DNA of 64,000 nt from an uncultured Bacteroidales bacterium (GCA_900319995.1 ONQO01000003.1:1-64000), one strand, 5' to 3'. Shown: positions 15,902-25,530, counted from the stretch's first letter. Translations and numbers: made by a program. Notes: generated by a model not told the origin, from the letters alone.

Positions 15902-17527
15902 TTATAGTTTCACCAATATTGTTTCTACACTATTCGCCGGCATCTCTACCGTTGCGCAGTATTCGCCAATCTGCAACGGGAAAGAAGCGGCCTCGCCGGT
16001 ATTGAGGATATTCACCGCTATCTGTCCCTCGGCATTCTTCGTTGCGCAGACAAAGATCTGATCGCTGATTTCTGAAGGCTGACAGCTGATCACCTGATCG
16101 CCCGGTCGCATGGAGCGGCTGAACTGCTTGAGCACAAAGTAATACGGCGTGTAGTAGATATCTTCCTTCTCGTAATCAATCATCACCGGTGCCGCAGCGA
16201 AGTTATTCACATGGTTCGGTCCGCCGATGGAGTCCAGCACGATATTCCAATCGATGAAACCCGTCAGCCAATGATTCATGCCTTCTATTATATAACGCGC
16301 ATAGCGGTGCACACCCGCGTATTTGGGATGTGTGTCACCTGCCCAGCGAGTCGAATACGCCCAATCGGTAGCCACTTTGTTCCACCAAAAAGCATCGTTC
16401 CCGAACCATCCGGACTCTTTGAATCCCTCCGGATCGGTTACACCGTCCCATGGCTCGCAACCCAGGTTATCAATACATCCCTCAGTATGCAGGATTGTTT
16501 TGTCGGGATAAAGCGCATGTACGGAATCCAGCACGTTCGGAAAACAGTCAATCGTCGAACCATACCAGTGTACCGCCATTCCTGTCGTCGCTGCATTGGC
16601 AAGCGAATCACCATAGATAGCTGCTGTGTAAGGACCCATCTCGAAGATATTCTGGTCGAAACCAAGGATCTTCACATCCTGAAAACCGCTTTCGTCCAAA
16701 CGCGGACGCATGTATTGACCGATGAACTCTGCTTCTACTGCCGGCCAGAAATCCATACTCTCCCATCCGCCGTCATTACCCATTGGTTCGTTCACAGGCG
16801 TGAGTGCCCAAATATCTACACCCTCAGCCTTCCATGCCTCTACGTATTTCGCCAGATAGCGCGCATAGGCATCATAGTATTCCGGCAGCAACGCACCGCC
16901 GCGATGAAAACCGTTCTCGCGCTCATAGTATTTCTTATTCTCTTTCATCCACGCCGGCGCCGTCCAGGTGTTCGCCACGATGCGGTATTCCTTATCCGTC
17001 TGATTTTGCTTGATCGCCCAGACATCTTTCATCAGATGGAAAAGGTCGTAGTTGCAGTCCTGAATCTGCGGATACTGCGCTTTGGCAAATCCCTCTTTGT
17101 CGCGGTCCAGCGTAAACGAACGCAACTCTACATCGCCGTCCTCTTCCGCCAGTGAATACTTGCCTTCGACAGAGAAATCCGATGCACCGATCTGCGTGCG
17201 GCTCATGGAGAAGTTGGCTCCATTTTCACCATATAATTCTTCCAACACCGCCTGACGTTTCTCTACAGGCAGACATGCCAACACAAAAGCCGAACTCTCC
17301 GTCAGCGAACCGCCGAAACCGTCAATCGTCTGCCTCGTCTCGGAGGGATTGATTACTACGGCATTCTCCGCCGTGCCTTTCTTAAACACAACGGTCTCTT
17401 TCTCGGCACATCTATCACCAGAGGCCGAAGTGAGCCAGACATGAGATGATGTTACTTTAGCTGTACAAGCTGTCAGAAGACAGACCGCTATCGCTGACAG
17501 AATAAAGATTATTGATTTAATTTTCAT
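15902..17527 (-). CDS. GH30 beta-glucanase/glucosidase lipoprotein
   Basis: 541 residues with a lipobox signal (ILSAIAVCLLTAC). The GH30 fold is recognisable from IDGFGGSLTESSA, MSRTQIGASDFS, NTWTAPAWMK, the acid/base E247 in TPVNEPMGN and the nucleophile E349 in ILHTEGC. A C-terminal beta-domain closes it. GH30 members in beta-glucan loci act on beta-1,6 linkages (subfamily 3) or as beta-glucosidases/glucosylceramidases (subfamily 1). I cannot assign the subfamily, but a role against beta-1,6 side branches of laminarin-type glucan fits the neighbours. It overlaps the upstream phosphorylase gene by 4 nt (ATGA), indicating coupled translation. Confidence 0.9.
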   Translation of the reverse strand: MKIKSIIFILSAIAVCLLTACTAKVTSSHVWLTSASGDRCAEKETVVFKKGTAENAVVINPSETRQTIDGFGGSLTESSAFVLACLPVEKRQAVLEELYGENGANFSMSRTQIGASDFSVEGKYSLAEEDGDVELRSFTLDRDKEGFAKAQYPQIQDCNYDLFHLMKDVWAIKQNQTDKEYRIVANTWTAPAWMKENKKYYERENGFHRGGALLPEYYDAYARYLAKYVEAWKAEGVDIWALTPVNEPMGNDGGWESMDFWPAVEAEFIGQYMRPRLDESGFQDVKILGFDQNIFEMGPYTAAIYGDSLANAATTGMAVHWYGSTIDCFPNVLDSVHALYPDKTILHTEGCIDNLGCEPWDGVTDPEGFKESGWFGNDAFWWNKVATDWAYSTRWAGDTHPKYAGVHRYARYIIEGMNHWLTGFIDWNIVLDSIGGPNHVNNFAAAPVMIDYEKEDIYYTPYYFVLKQFSRSMRPGDQVISCQPSEISDQIFVCATKNAEGQIAVNILNTGEAASFPLQIGEYCATVEMPANSVETILVKL

Positions 17528-20520
17528 ACTTCAACAATGATTTGTTTTAGTTCACCATCTCGTGCAAAGAGGTGGGCACTTTGATCTTTTGTAAGGGTTA
17601 CGGGTGAGGGGTTACGGGTTACGGGAGATTTCTTATATACAATCTCCGTACCGCAATAGGTAAAGCGAAGTTCACCATTGTTGAAATCCGCGTTGCTGAG
17701 CATTGTCGGTGCGAAGGAGATTTGTCCGTTGTGCACAGAGACCCCGAGTTCGAACCAACGTGAGATGACATCTTCTTTCACTTGTCCTGTCATACCGGGT
17801 TGTTGTACACCTGCCATGGTAGGTGTATGTGAATATGGGTCAAAGGGGAAAGCGCCATATTCGTCAGGTAGCTTATGCGAACCTATTCCTTCGCGAATGG
17901 CTCGGTAATGAGATACAAGCCTTCCCCATATCTCTCCCTGAGAGGCAGGATTCTTTACTGCCTCACGCTGAATATTCTCTCCTACCGCCAGCAGTAACTT
18001 GCTCACCATATGCCAGTAGATACATCCGAGGCCTTCGTACTTATAGAACGTGCCGGAACGACCAGTGAATGCGTGATGATGGAAGACCGATTCATATAGG
18101 TCCTTCAGTTCTTCCGGTAAGTTATTGGCATTGCGGTATTGCGCGTCAAAATGAATACCTCCGTCGCAGTCCCGTTTAAGAATAGAACCTAAGTATTTCT
18201 GCACAACAGGCAATTGCTCGGTCTCTTTAGGCAGGTTATTCATCTCCAGGAACGAAGGTCTTCTGCGGTTCGGATATAGCATATACGAACGTTGATCTTC
18301 GCGGTACAAATCAGAATGACGCATCACATCGAGTAAATCAGCAGCCTCTTCTCCGCTTAGGATTCCGGAAGACAGAACCGCTACTTGGCCTTCCAACATC
18401 TGATAGAGATGTGATATCTCAATATCGTCCTCTGCAAAACGAATGAGGTTATACGCTTCATACAGTCCATCTTCCCGTTTATTGGCGCGGATAGAGCTAT
18501 CGACCTTATGCAAAGTTGCGGTACAAAAGTCCTGCAGTTCGCCCCGCTCGAGAGTCTTCGTCTCACCGCTAAGACCGTTATAGACGGCATTACGATACCG
18601 TTCCCCAGCCGTACCGACAATATTAATAAACTGCTTTGCATTTCCGTTCAGATAAGCCGGCCGTATTGCACGTAGGAAGTCCAATGTCTCGGCTCCTACC
18701 TGCACGTCGGTGTCGAAGAGCGACAGCAGAAAAGCGACATATCGCCGCATATAACAGAGTGTCACCATCGAAGCGCCGTATCCCACAAGCGCGTTGTTGG
18801 CATCGTTCCATTCCGGTCTTAGGGTATTCATCCAAATACCAGCATTTGGCACAAAGTTCGACAGTTTGGTAAGGAGCGTTATCAGCAGTTTGTCGGCCAT
18901 GGTGGTACGGCGAATCTGCCCGTTCCCATCCAGCAGTAACTTGGCATCCGCGCCCATCTTCGGAATGAGGGCTTGGATACGCTTATGCTCCTCGTCATCA
19001 AACCGAATACTGTTCTTTGGGTCCGCTACAATCTCCGCATACGACTTGAGCCGATAGGGAACATTCGCAAACGCATAGCGAGGCTCGTTGAGCAAGGCAT
19101 GCAGTTTCTCCGGGTCATGGTTATAACTGATCTCCAGCAGTTTGAGCAGATATATGATCTGATGGTCTCCCCAATAGCCAATATTCGACCACGGGTTTTC
19201 AGGTTCAATCACTTCATAATCAATGCCTTCATTGGATATGCGATAGGGGTTATAACCGTCCGCTGTGGTGGCATTAAGGAACTTGGCAATGATATGGTTG
19301 ATATAGAGCGGATACGAATAAGAAAGAGCTTCCCAGTTTTGGAAGATATCCCGCCAGTTACCTTGATACGCCACGACGGGGTTGCCTTGTTCATCCTGCA
19401 CGCGGATGGAGAAGAGGTTCCACGGACGTGAAGGGTCACCGTGACGACGCCCGAATGTGAGCGGTAAATCTTCCTCGCCGCCTTTTTCGTCCGCCCGTGG
19501 CGGATACGTCAAATAGTACCCTCCGCGCATGGTATTGAACAGGACGTTCGCAAAATGCCGTGCATCGTTCGCTTCGTCGCCGGTGTGTTGTATTCCGTCG
19601 TTCTGAGCCACAATCCGTCTGAGCGCCTCGGTGGAAGCCGCCATCGCCGCCTCTATCTGATCTATCGCATCTGCTCGGGCGATAAAATGCATCAGCTCAT
19701 GGACCGCCACGGCATCTTTCGACACGTCGAGCACGTTGTACCAGGTAAGTGAATCCGTGAATCTGTGAATCTGTGAATGAGCCACGTACGCCCCGCGTAC
19801 TCCTTTGGACGGGGTCTTGTCATAGTCAACACCTGGTAAACCTAGACAATACACGGTATTACATGCTAATGATTCGCTAGGCTCCGCGCGGTCAACCAGA
19901 ATCGCTTCCATGCGGAAAAGCGCCAACGAAGTGCCGGGCACTAATTCCGTCCGTTTATAGCCGTCCACCAAAGTGGAAAACTCGTTCTGTGTCTTGCGCT
20001 CCACGCCGGCGGGCAATACATTGAGCAGTTTGTCCGTCAAATCGATCTCAAGCGCTTCGCCAGAGAGGTTCTCCAGTGTCGCCCGGCGAACCCAGCCGTG
20101 CTTGCCCGCAGGTGCCCATAGATACGAAAAACGCAAGCCTAATGTGTGGTTTTCTTCACAAAAGACAATCTGGTTACCGACGGTGGATTTGGCAATTTTG
20201 CGAGACAGTTCATACACAGGCTGCTGCTTGTCGCTGAACGGCAACCAAAGACACTTGCCGTGATTTTCCGGGCTTTTCACAACCAACTCTGTGTGCGGAC
20301 CGGTGAAAGCGAATCCTTCCGTGATCTTGTCGTCCGTGTAATAGGGGAAAAGCGCTTCTCCGGGACTGCGGCGACCACATGTCAGACCACCCGTGGAAGA
20401 CAAATACATCCACAAATCCGTATCGGACGCCAGCGAGATGAAGAACGGTTGCATCTCGTCATAATTGGCTATCTCGTAAAAACGATCGCCATTAATGGTA
20501 ATAAATTGTCCTTGTACCAT
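17524..20520 (-). CDS. Cytoplasmic beta-glucan phosphorylase, GH94/GH149 type
   Basis: 998 residues without a signal peptide. The clan GH-Q-like organisation is visible: an N-terminal beta-sandwich (SSTGGLTCGRRSPGEALFPYYTDDKI), then an (alpha/alpha)6 barrel with GDPSRPWNLFSIRV, YQGNWRDIFQNWEAL and NIGYWGDHQIIYLLKLLE. The length exceeds typical GH94 cellobiose phosphorylases (~800) and is closer to GH149 beta-1,3-glucan phosphorylases. The product would be glucose-1-phosphate from imported beta-1,3-glucosides. Two repeat-derived segments are in frame: HSQIHRFTDS (DNA about 19754-19785, GTGAATCT units) and SPVTRNPSPVT near the C-terminus (17595-17625, TTACGGG units). It sits next to the sugar transporter. 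Family number and exact chain length preference are inferred. Confidence 0.8.
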   Translation of the reverse strand: MVQGQFITINGDRFYEIANYDEMQPFFISLASDTDLWMYLSSTGGLTCGRRSPGEALFPYYTDDKITEGFAFTGPHTELVVKSPENHGKCLWLPFSDKQQPVYELSRKIAKSTVGNQIVFCEENHTLGLRFSYLWAPAGKHGWVRRATLENLSGEALEIDLTDKLLNVLPAGVERKTQNEFSTLVDGYKRTELVPGTSLALFRMEAILVDRAEPSESLACNTVYCLGLPGVDYDKTPSKGVRGAYVAHSQIHRFTDSLTWYNVLDVSKDAVAVHELMHFIARADAIDQIEAAMAASTEALRRIVAQNDGIQHTGDEANDARHFANVLFNTMRGGYYLTYPPRADEKGGEEDLPLTFGRRHGDPSRPWNLFSIRVQDEQGNPVVAYQGNWRDIFQNWEALSYSYPLYINHIIAKFLNATTADGYNPYRISNEGIDYEVIEPENPWSNIGYWGDHQIIYLLKLLEISYNHDPEKLHALLNEPRYAFANVPYRLKSYAEIVADPKNSIRFDDEEHKRIQALIPKMGADAKLLLDGNGQIRRTTMADKLLITLLTKLSNFVPNAGIWMNTLRPEWNDANNALVGYGASMVTLCYMRRYVAFLLSLFDTDVQVGAETLDFLRAIRPAYLNGNAKQFINIVGTAGERYRNAVYNGLSGETKTLERGELQDFCTATLHKVDSSIRANKREDGLYEAYNLIRFAEDDIEISHLYQMLEGQVAVLSSGILSGEEAADLLDVMRHSDLYREDQRSYMLYPNRRRPSFLEMNNLPKETEQLPVVQKYLGSILKRDCDGGIHFDAQYRNANNLPEELKDLYESVFHHHAFTGRSGTFYKYEGLGCIYWHMVSKLLLAVGENIQREAVKNPASQGEIWGRLVSHYRAIREGIGSHKLPDEYGAFPFDPYSHTPTMAGVQQPGMTGQVKEDVISRWFELGVSVHNGQISFAPTMLSNADFNNGELRFTYCGTEIVYKKSPVTRNPSPVTLTKDQSAHLFARDGELKQIIVEV
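17595..17625. repeat. TTACGGG-type short repeat in the phosphorylase gene
   Basis: GGGTTACGGGTGAGGGGTTACGGGTTACGGG, three copies of GTTACGGG at irregular spacing, read as SPVTRNPSPVT on the minus strand near the C-terminus. Confidence 0.8.
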
Positions 20521-20534
20521 AAACTTGTTTCCTC

Positions 20535-21983
20535 CTATTCATTATTGAGCCGGCTTGCTTCCAGTTCCTTTTTCATCTGTTCCATCGTTGTGTTATCGAG
20601 GTTGTAGAACGCGAGGAAGATGGCGCATGAAGCATACAGGACGCCAGGCACGATGCCAAACATCCAGTGGAACGTGTTCATCACCAGCGGTGTATGCTGG
20701 ATTTGGTCGATGGTCATCAGGTCGGCGTTATACCCGATAGCGGACATCACGACGCCGAACAAAGCAGCTCCGATGGACCAGCCTATTTTCTGCGCAAAGA
20801 CTGCGGCGGAAAGACACAGACCTGTCGTGCGTCGCTGGAACTTCCACTCGCCGTAGTCTGCTGCGTCAGCCAGCATCGTCCAGAGAAGCGAAATAGCCGG
20901 CGCGTAAGCGATTTTACCAAGGCAGTTGAATACGTTAATGAGCACGAAATTACGCCCTGCGAAGAAGAGCAGACAGAAGAACAAACCGGACAAGAGGGAG
21001 CAAACAATATATAGTTGCTTGGCGCCGAATTTCTTTACCAACGGCTTGGTCGTCGGAATGGCTATAATGAGGGCTATCGTTCCTAAGATGTTGAAAATCT
21101 GGCTCTTTGATTCAGCTCCCAAGAAATACTTGAAGTAGTAAGTTGCGGAAATATTCTGGATGGCGAACATGATGAAGGAGACGATACCGACCAGTGTCAG
21201 CACGACCCACGGACGGTTTTTGAACAGGTACTTGAAGTCTCGTCCGAGATGTGCGTCCTGCCGTTTGGGAGGTGCGACGCGCTCACGGGTGGTAAAGAAC
21301 GTGATGAGGAACAGCAGTACGCCCACGCAACCGAAAATAGCCACTAAATAACGGAAGCCGACGACATAGGATGCGCGTACCAGTTCGCCGTTCGCCGCAG
21401 CCTCTTCCATGAACGCTTTCCGTAAGGCGTCGTCGGCCATGATGGAATAGTCCATTCCCGAAGCGTGCGCCCCCAGGTAATACACGATATAGAGAGCAAA
21501 ACCTGATACGATAAGCTGCCCGATATTGGCTGCCACAAAGCGGTACGAGTTCAGTCCTGCGCGCTCGATGGAGTCATCCGTCATCACGGCGCCCAAAGAC
21601 GAATATGGTATGTTGACCAGCGCATAGACGATACGCAGACCGATGAACATCGGCAGGATGTACGCAATCAGCGCATTGCCCTGCAGATCAGGACCGAAGA
21701 ACGCCAGAAAAGCGAACAACGCAAACGGCACGCAACCGAACAGGAGGAACGGACGGAACTTGCCCCAACGTGTATTGGTCCGATCCGCCCAGATGCCCAC
21801 GATGGGGTCCATCACGGCGTCCATAATCGTTCCGAGAATAGCGATTGCCGTGGACCACGCCGGGCTGATGCCTAACACGTCCGTATAGTAGAAAATCAAC
21901 CAGAAATTGACGAGGTCCCACACAAAATGCGATGCGGTGTCACCCAAACTATAACCTAATTTTTCGCGAATAGATAGTTTCAT
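20535..21983 (-). CDS. GPH-family (MelB-like) sugar:cation symporter
   Basis: 482 residues with 12 predicted membrane helices. The N-terminal IREKLGYSLGDTASHFVWDLVNFWL and FYTDVLGIS, then DPIVGIWADRTNTRWGKFRPFLLFG, are diagnostic of the glycoside-pentoside-hexuronide symporter family, with the DPxxG-DRT-RWGKFRP loop. It would carry glucose or short beta-glucosides (such as laminaribiose) across the inner membrane by cation symport, delivering substrate to the phosphorylase encoded 15 nt downstream. The C-terminus ends in a charged helix (NTTMEQMKKELEASRLNNE). Substrate assignment rests on context. Confidence 0.9.
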   Translation of the reverse strand: MKLSIREKLGYSLGDTASHFVWDLVNFWLIFYYTDVLGISPAWSTAIAILGTIMDAVMDPIVGIWADRTNTRWGKFRPFLLFGCVPFALFAFLAFFGPDLQGNALIAYILPMFIGLRIVYALVNIPYSSLGAVMTDDSIERAGLNSYRFVAANIGQLIVSGFALYIVYYLGAHASGMDYSIMADDALRKAFMEEAAANGELVRASYVVGFRYLVAIFGCVGVLLFLITFFTTRERVAPPKRQDAHLGRDFKYLFKNRPWVVLTLVGIVSFIMFAIQNISATYYFKYFLGAESKSQIFNILGTIALIIAIPTTKPLVKKFGAKQLYIVCSLLSGLFFCLLFFAGRNFVLINVFNCLGKIAYAPAISLLWTMLADAADYGEWKFQRRTTGLCLSAAVFAQKIGWSIGAALFGVVMSAIGYNADLMTIDQIQHTPLVMNTFHWMFGIVPGVLYASCAIFLAFYNLDNTTMEQMKKELEASRLNNE

Positions 21984-22026
21984 CGGTTTATCGATTTGAT
22001 TGTTTCGGAATTACGTAATTACGGGA

Positions 22027-23001
22027 TTACGAGTTCTTTTTATACACCCGGATATAATCCACATACATTTTCACCGGCGTGCCATCTGCCGGCAAGGCCG
22101 TTACGCGTTGGAACGAGGGGTCGTCCGCAGTGATAAGAACCGGATATTTTTCCGCGGCAGGCATGTCCGGGAAGAATCCTCCCACTGACAGATTCAGCAC
22201 AAGATAGAACGGATGGTTGAAGTAATGGCCCGGTTCGTTGAGTTCCTTGCCGCGTAGCGACAGTTGGAAATACGGCTCCGTTTCAGGAAATTTGTCCCTG
22301 TCCAAGTACATTGCAATCGAGTCCTCTGTCCAAATCAGCGTGAACAAGTGAAAATCGCCTTGCACGGGGTAGTCGGCGGTATTAAACTGCCCGAGGTTCG
22401 GATAAGCGCCGTTGTTGAAGGACTCGCCCCAGTGACATGCGCCGTTGAAATAGCGGTCTTGCGTACCCGTTTCAATCCCCTTGTGGTGACCCATTTCGCA
22501 AATGTCTATCTCGCCGCATTTTGGCCATACAACGCGGCCTTCGGAAGCCAGTTGAGACGCCTTCTTGTCCACGTCGTCGTTATTGCCGAGGTGCTTTGCA
22601 AGGTTGTTGCCTAACATCCAGAATGCCGGCCATAAACCATCTGCGGTGTACGGAAACGCAATGCGTGCCTCCACTTTGCCGTACTCGACCGTCACTTTGT
22701 CCTGTGTGTTCAGCCGCGCAGAAGTACACGGACGGTTGCCGTAGTCCTCGCGCTGAGCGTTCAACACCAGACAGTTTTCGCCCGTAACAGGATGTTTCTC
22801 AATAGTGATGTTCTTCGGTGTATAGTACTGTAACTCAGCGTTTCCTCCGCCACGCGCGTTGTCCTCCACATTCCAATAAGCACTATTCAGCGTCGGGTCA
22901 TCAAACTCGTCGCTCCACACTAACTTCCACTCAGGTTTGCTGCAAGAATACAGAGTACAGACCGCTATCGCTGACAGAATACAGATAATTGTCTTTTTCA
23001 T
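22027..23001 (-). CDS. GH16 endo-beta-1,3-glucanase (laminarinase) lipoprotein
   Basis: 324 residues with a lipobox signal (ILSAIAVCTLYSC). Single GH16 domain: LVWSDEFDDPTLNSAYWNVEDN, GGGNAELQYYTPKN, WPAFWMLGNN and the catalytic GEIDICEM with nucleophile E164, D166 and acid/base E169, and a terminal MYVDYIRVYKK. The arrangement with the methionine after the second Glu is typical of laminarinases that retain the beta-bulge. It starts within the stop codon of the upstream GH16 gene (TAATG). Its signal-peptide DNA contains a 25-bp stretch identical to the GH30 gene. Confidence 0.93.
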   Translation of the reverse strand: MKKTIICILSAIAVCTLYSCSKPEWKLVWSDEFDDPTLNSAYWNVEDNARGGGNAELQYYTPKNITIEKHPVTGENCLVLNAQREDYGNRPCTSARLNTQDKVTVEYGKVEARIAFPYTADGLWPAFWMLGNNLAKHLGNNDDVDKKASQLASEGRVVWPKCGEIDICEMGHHKGIETGTQDRYFNGACHWGESFNNGAYPNLGQFNTADYPVQGDFHLFTLIWTEDSIAMYLDRDKFPETEPYFQLSLRGKELNEPGHYFNHPFYLVLNLSVGGFFPDMPAAEKYPVLITADDPSFQRVTALPADGTPVKMYVDYIRVYKKNS

Positions 23002-24032
23002 TATTCTACGATTTGTCCGGTTACAGTATAAATAGTTGTTCCGCGGCGAATCAGGAGTTGCCCGTTGTGAATCTCCTTTGTACTTTGTACTTCGTTACTT
23101 TGTACCTTCTCGATCCCTTGCGTTCCTTCCGGCTCTATTTCGTCCGATGCCGACGGGCAACTGAACGATTCGTTCGTGTCGCCGCGCTGGTAAATACGGA
23201 TCCAGTCTATATACATCGACCGCGAACCATTAGCCAGAGCCGTGATTTTATTGATATCGAAGAGACCTGGGAAATTGCCGCCTACTGCTACGTTGGCGAT
23301 GACAAAATTCGGTTTGCCGAACACCAACTGGCGGTTATAATCCGCATCCTCGTTCGGTTCCAAGTCGGCATGGAAATAAGGCCCGTTTTCCGGGTGCGCC
23401 TCTTTATCCATATACATATCTATTGAGGTGGGAGTCCACACCATGGAGACGATATGAAACGTATCTTGCAACGAATACGACCATGTAGCATCCTGCGCAT
23501 CGCACCAATCCGCATTCCATGCTCGTCCAATGTGCAAGGCTCCGTTGAAGAAACGATCCTGCGTGCCTTTGGAGAAAGCGTTCTGATGTCCCAGTTCGAT
23601 AATATCCGTCTCGCCGCATTTGGGCCAGCCCACCTGGTCGTAGTTATTGCCCATCTGCCAGAACGCCGGCCACAGACCGTTGGCGGTCGGAGGAAATTTG
23701 ATACGCGCGTCAATGCGACCAAACGTGTACGTCATTTTGTTTTTGGTATTCACACGTCCGGAGGTACATTTCTTACCCTGATAATCCTCTTTGGTTGCTG
23801 TCAGAATAAGACATTGCTTACCCGTTGTCGGCTCGGCTCCAACCGACACACCTTTCTCGCAGTAATACTGCAACTCGTTATTGCCGCCGCCGTCGCCGTT
23901 CACCTCAATATTCCAAACGGCATTATCCAATGCTCCATCCGTAAAATCTTCGTTCCAAACGAGCTGATAATCCTGAGCATAAACGACGAGCGCCAGAGTG
24001 CATAAAAACCATAGTGAATAAATCTTCTTCAT
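23001..24032 (-). CDS. GH16 endo-beta-1,3-glucanase with C-terminal sorting-like tail
   Basis: 343 residues, with signal peptide MKKIYSLWFLCTLALVVYAQ and no lipobox. GH16 motifs: LVWNEDFTDGALDNAVWNIE, NNELQYYCEK, WPAFWQMGNN and catalytic ETDIIEL (E141, D143, E146), an ETDI variant of the usual EIDI. After the GH16 fold, a linker with repeat-derived residues (KVQSNEVQSTKE, from ACTTTGTAC-type DNA at about 23083-23106) leads to HNGQLLIRRGTTIYTVTGQIV. This is the C-terminal tail shared with four other PUL proteins, so it may be exported and sorted rather than lipid anchored. It overlaps the next gene by one nucleotide. Confidence 0.92.
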   Translation of the reverse strand: MKKIYSLWFLCTLALVVYAQDYQLVWNEDFTDGALDNAVWNIEVNGDGGGNNELQYYCEKGVSVGAEPTTGKQCLILTATKEDYQGKKCTSGRVNTKNKMTYTFGRIDARIKFPPTANGLWPAFWQMGNNYDQVGWPKCGETDIIELGHQNAFSKGTQDRFFNGALHIGRAWNADWCDAQDATWSYSLQDTFHIVSMVWTPTSIDMYMDKEAHPENGPYFHADLEPNEDADYNRQLVFGKPNFVIANVAVGGNFPGLFDINKITALANGSRSMYIDWIRIYQRGDTNESFSCPSASDEIEPEGTQGIEKVQSNEVQSTKEIHNGQLLIRRGTTIYTVTGQIVE

Positions 24033-24038
24033 AGGATA

Positions 24039-25328
24039 CTATTTGATGTTTAGGGCGCTGAAATAACAACTGCCGGTGAATAGTTTCAATGTTACGGTAT
24101 GCTTGCCTTCTTTAACAACAAGAGATGTTTTTGCCTCAATCCATTCGGTGGAACTGCCATTTCGCGGCATTTCGATGAAATTCTGCGACACTCCGTCCAC
24201 CAGCACCTCGCAGATTGAATTACTATAGCCGCAATATCGCAAAGTAATCTCTTTGCTGTCCGCCGGCAGATAAAGTTGATAATCGATTTCCTGCCCTGCT
24301 GCAAAATTGGTAACCATCAGTCCTTCTTTTCTCGCCGCAGCCATAGCCGCCTCATCCGTAGAGGGCCTTAGCGGCATACTACCATTGGCCACACGCACAT
24401 ATTCGTGAGCCAAGATGGTTCTATTCGCCCGTAACCAAACGGTAGTGTCCATCGGCGAGAAATAGCAATACATCTTACCGAGTTCCGTCAACTCCGCCGG
24501 ATAATCATGTGTCAGAAGCTGGTTATACGGCACAGACTCCACTTTGCCGCCCATGCGCGGCATGAACCATGCATAGCGTTCTACCGACGGACGAGTCTCC
24601 AGATAATGAAGCACCGCGCACATATAATCCATCTGAGTGGGATAGCCGCTTGGAGCAGGGTCCCATGCGCAGAACTCTGTCAGCCAGATCGGTTTGTTGT
24701 ATTTCTCAAATTTCTCGATGTATCCCTGCACCGCCGAAGGCGAAGACATATAGCAATGAACAGCTATCGCATCCACATCGTCTAACGATACATTGGGCTG
24801 CGCGAAGAACTCATCCAGCCATTTGATCGGATCTGAATAGCCCGGCAGCGTGCCGTAGTTCATCGCCGGAGAAACTAATTTGAGGTTCAGTTCCTTCGCC
24901 AACTCTACCACAGGCGTCCAGATAGCTGCAGCCTCAGCAGGAGTCATACGCGCCTGATCGGTTAGATTCGGTTCGTTGAACGCCAACAGATACTTTGTCT
25001 TCGGATGCGCTGCTACGAAGGCACGAATCTTATCGGAGCTGTAATTGCCGTTCCAGCACATCGGACAGAAATCCATCTCATTGGCATCAAACCACAATGC
25101 CGCTTCGTTCGTAGGTGTATTGCCCCAGTTATAATCCCATGAGATATAGGGCGACAAGAGAGGCAAATCCGTCAGTTGGTTGAAATTGAACGACACACCG
25201 CGTTTGGCGGATTTCGGCATTACGTCCACCGGCTTGGCATCTTTGCCAGGATCCACGCCCGTGTTGTCGCACGCCGCCATCAGTATGGTGGTTGCCCAAA
25301 AGATTGTTATGATTGAAATATGCTTCAT
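24039..25328 (-). CDS. GH128 endo-beta-1,3-glucanase lipoprotein with C-terminal CBM-like domain
   Basis: 429 residues, lipobox signal ATTILMAAC. The N-terminal domain (about 40-265) has the GH128 (Asl1-like, glycosyl hydrolase catalytic core) pattern: KRGVSFNFNQ, ISWDYNWG, FCPMCWNG, LLAFNEPN with acid/base E119, IAVHCYMSS and IWLTEFCAWD with nucleophile E218. GH128 enzymes hydrolyse beta-1,3-glucan. The last ~130 residues (QEIDYQLYLPADSKEITLRYCGYSNSICEVLVDG... KHTVTLKLFTG) form a beta-sandwich like a CBM6/CBM35-type module. A GH128 alongside GH16 and GH81 gives the locus three unrelated beta-1,3-endoglucanase folds. Confidence 0.9.
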   Translation of the reverse strand: MKHISIITIFWATTILMAACDNTGVDPGKDAKPVDVMPKSAKRGVSFNFNQLTDLPLLSPYISWDYNWGNTPTNEAALWFDANEMDFCPMCWNGNYSSDKIRAFVAAHPKTKYLLAFNEPNLTDQARMTPAEAAAIWTPVVELAKELNLKLVSPAMNYGTLPGYSDPIKWLDEFFAQPNVSLDDVDAIAVHCYMSSPSAVQGYIEKFEKYNKPIWLTEFCAWDPAPSGYPTQMDYMCAVLHYLETRPSVERYAWFMPRMGGKVESVPYNQLLTHDYPAELTELGKMYCYFSPMDTTVWLRANRTILAHEYVRVANGSMPLRPSTDEAAMAAARKEGLMVTNFAAGQEIDYQLYLPADSKEITLRYCGYSNSICEVLVDGVSQNFIEMPRNGSSTEWIEAKTSLVVKEGKHTVTLKLFTGSCYFSALNIK

Positions 25329-25530
25329 TTTAGTAGGTATTGGTTCCCTTTTTATCCCGACTTAATCCCGATTCGATTCTCTCTCGTTAGTGTCTCGCCA
25401 GTCTGATTTACGCACATATAGTGCTTAATCATCGTGCGAGACGTTCTCAGTCGGCTTTGGCTCCCCGCCAGCCTTCCCTTTCGAAGCCAAAAGTCAATTG
25501 GCTTCTTCACACCAGTCTGATTTGGCTATG
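25329..25530 (-). promoter_or_regulatory. Structured intercistronic element between GH16 and GH128 genes
   Basis: About 200 nt without coding potential. It has a strong stem GAAGCCAA/TTGGCTTC (25483-25505), a longer-range pair GTCTCGC (25392-25398) with GCGAGAC (25436-25442), and the direct repeat CCAGTCTGATTT at 25398-25409 and 25512-25523 framing the structured part. It is probably an RNA processing, stability or attenuation element in the long PUL transcript. Confidence 0.5.
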
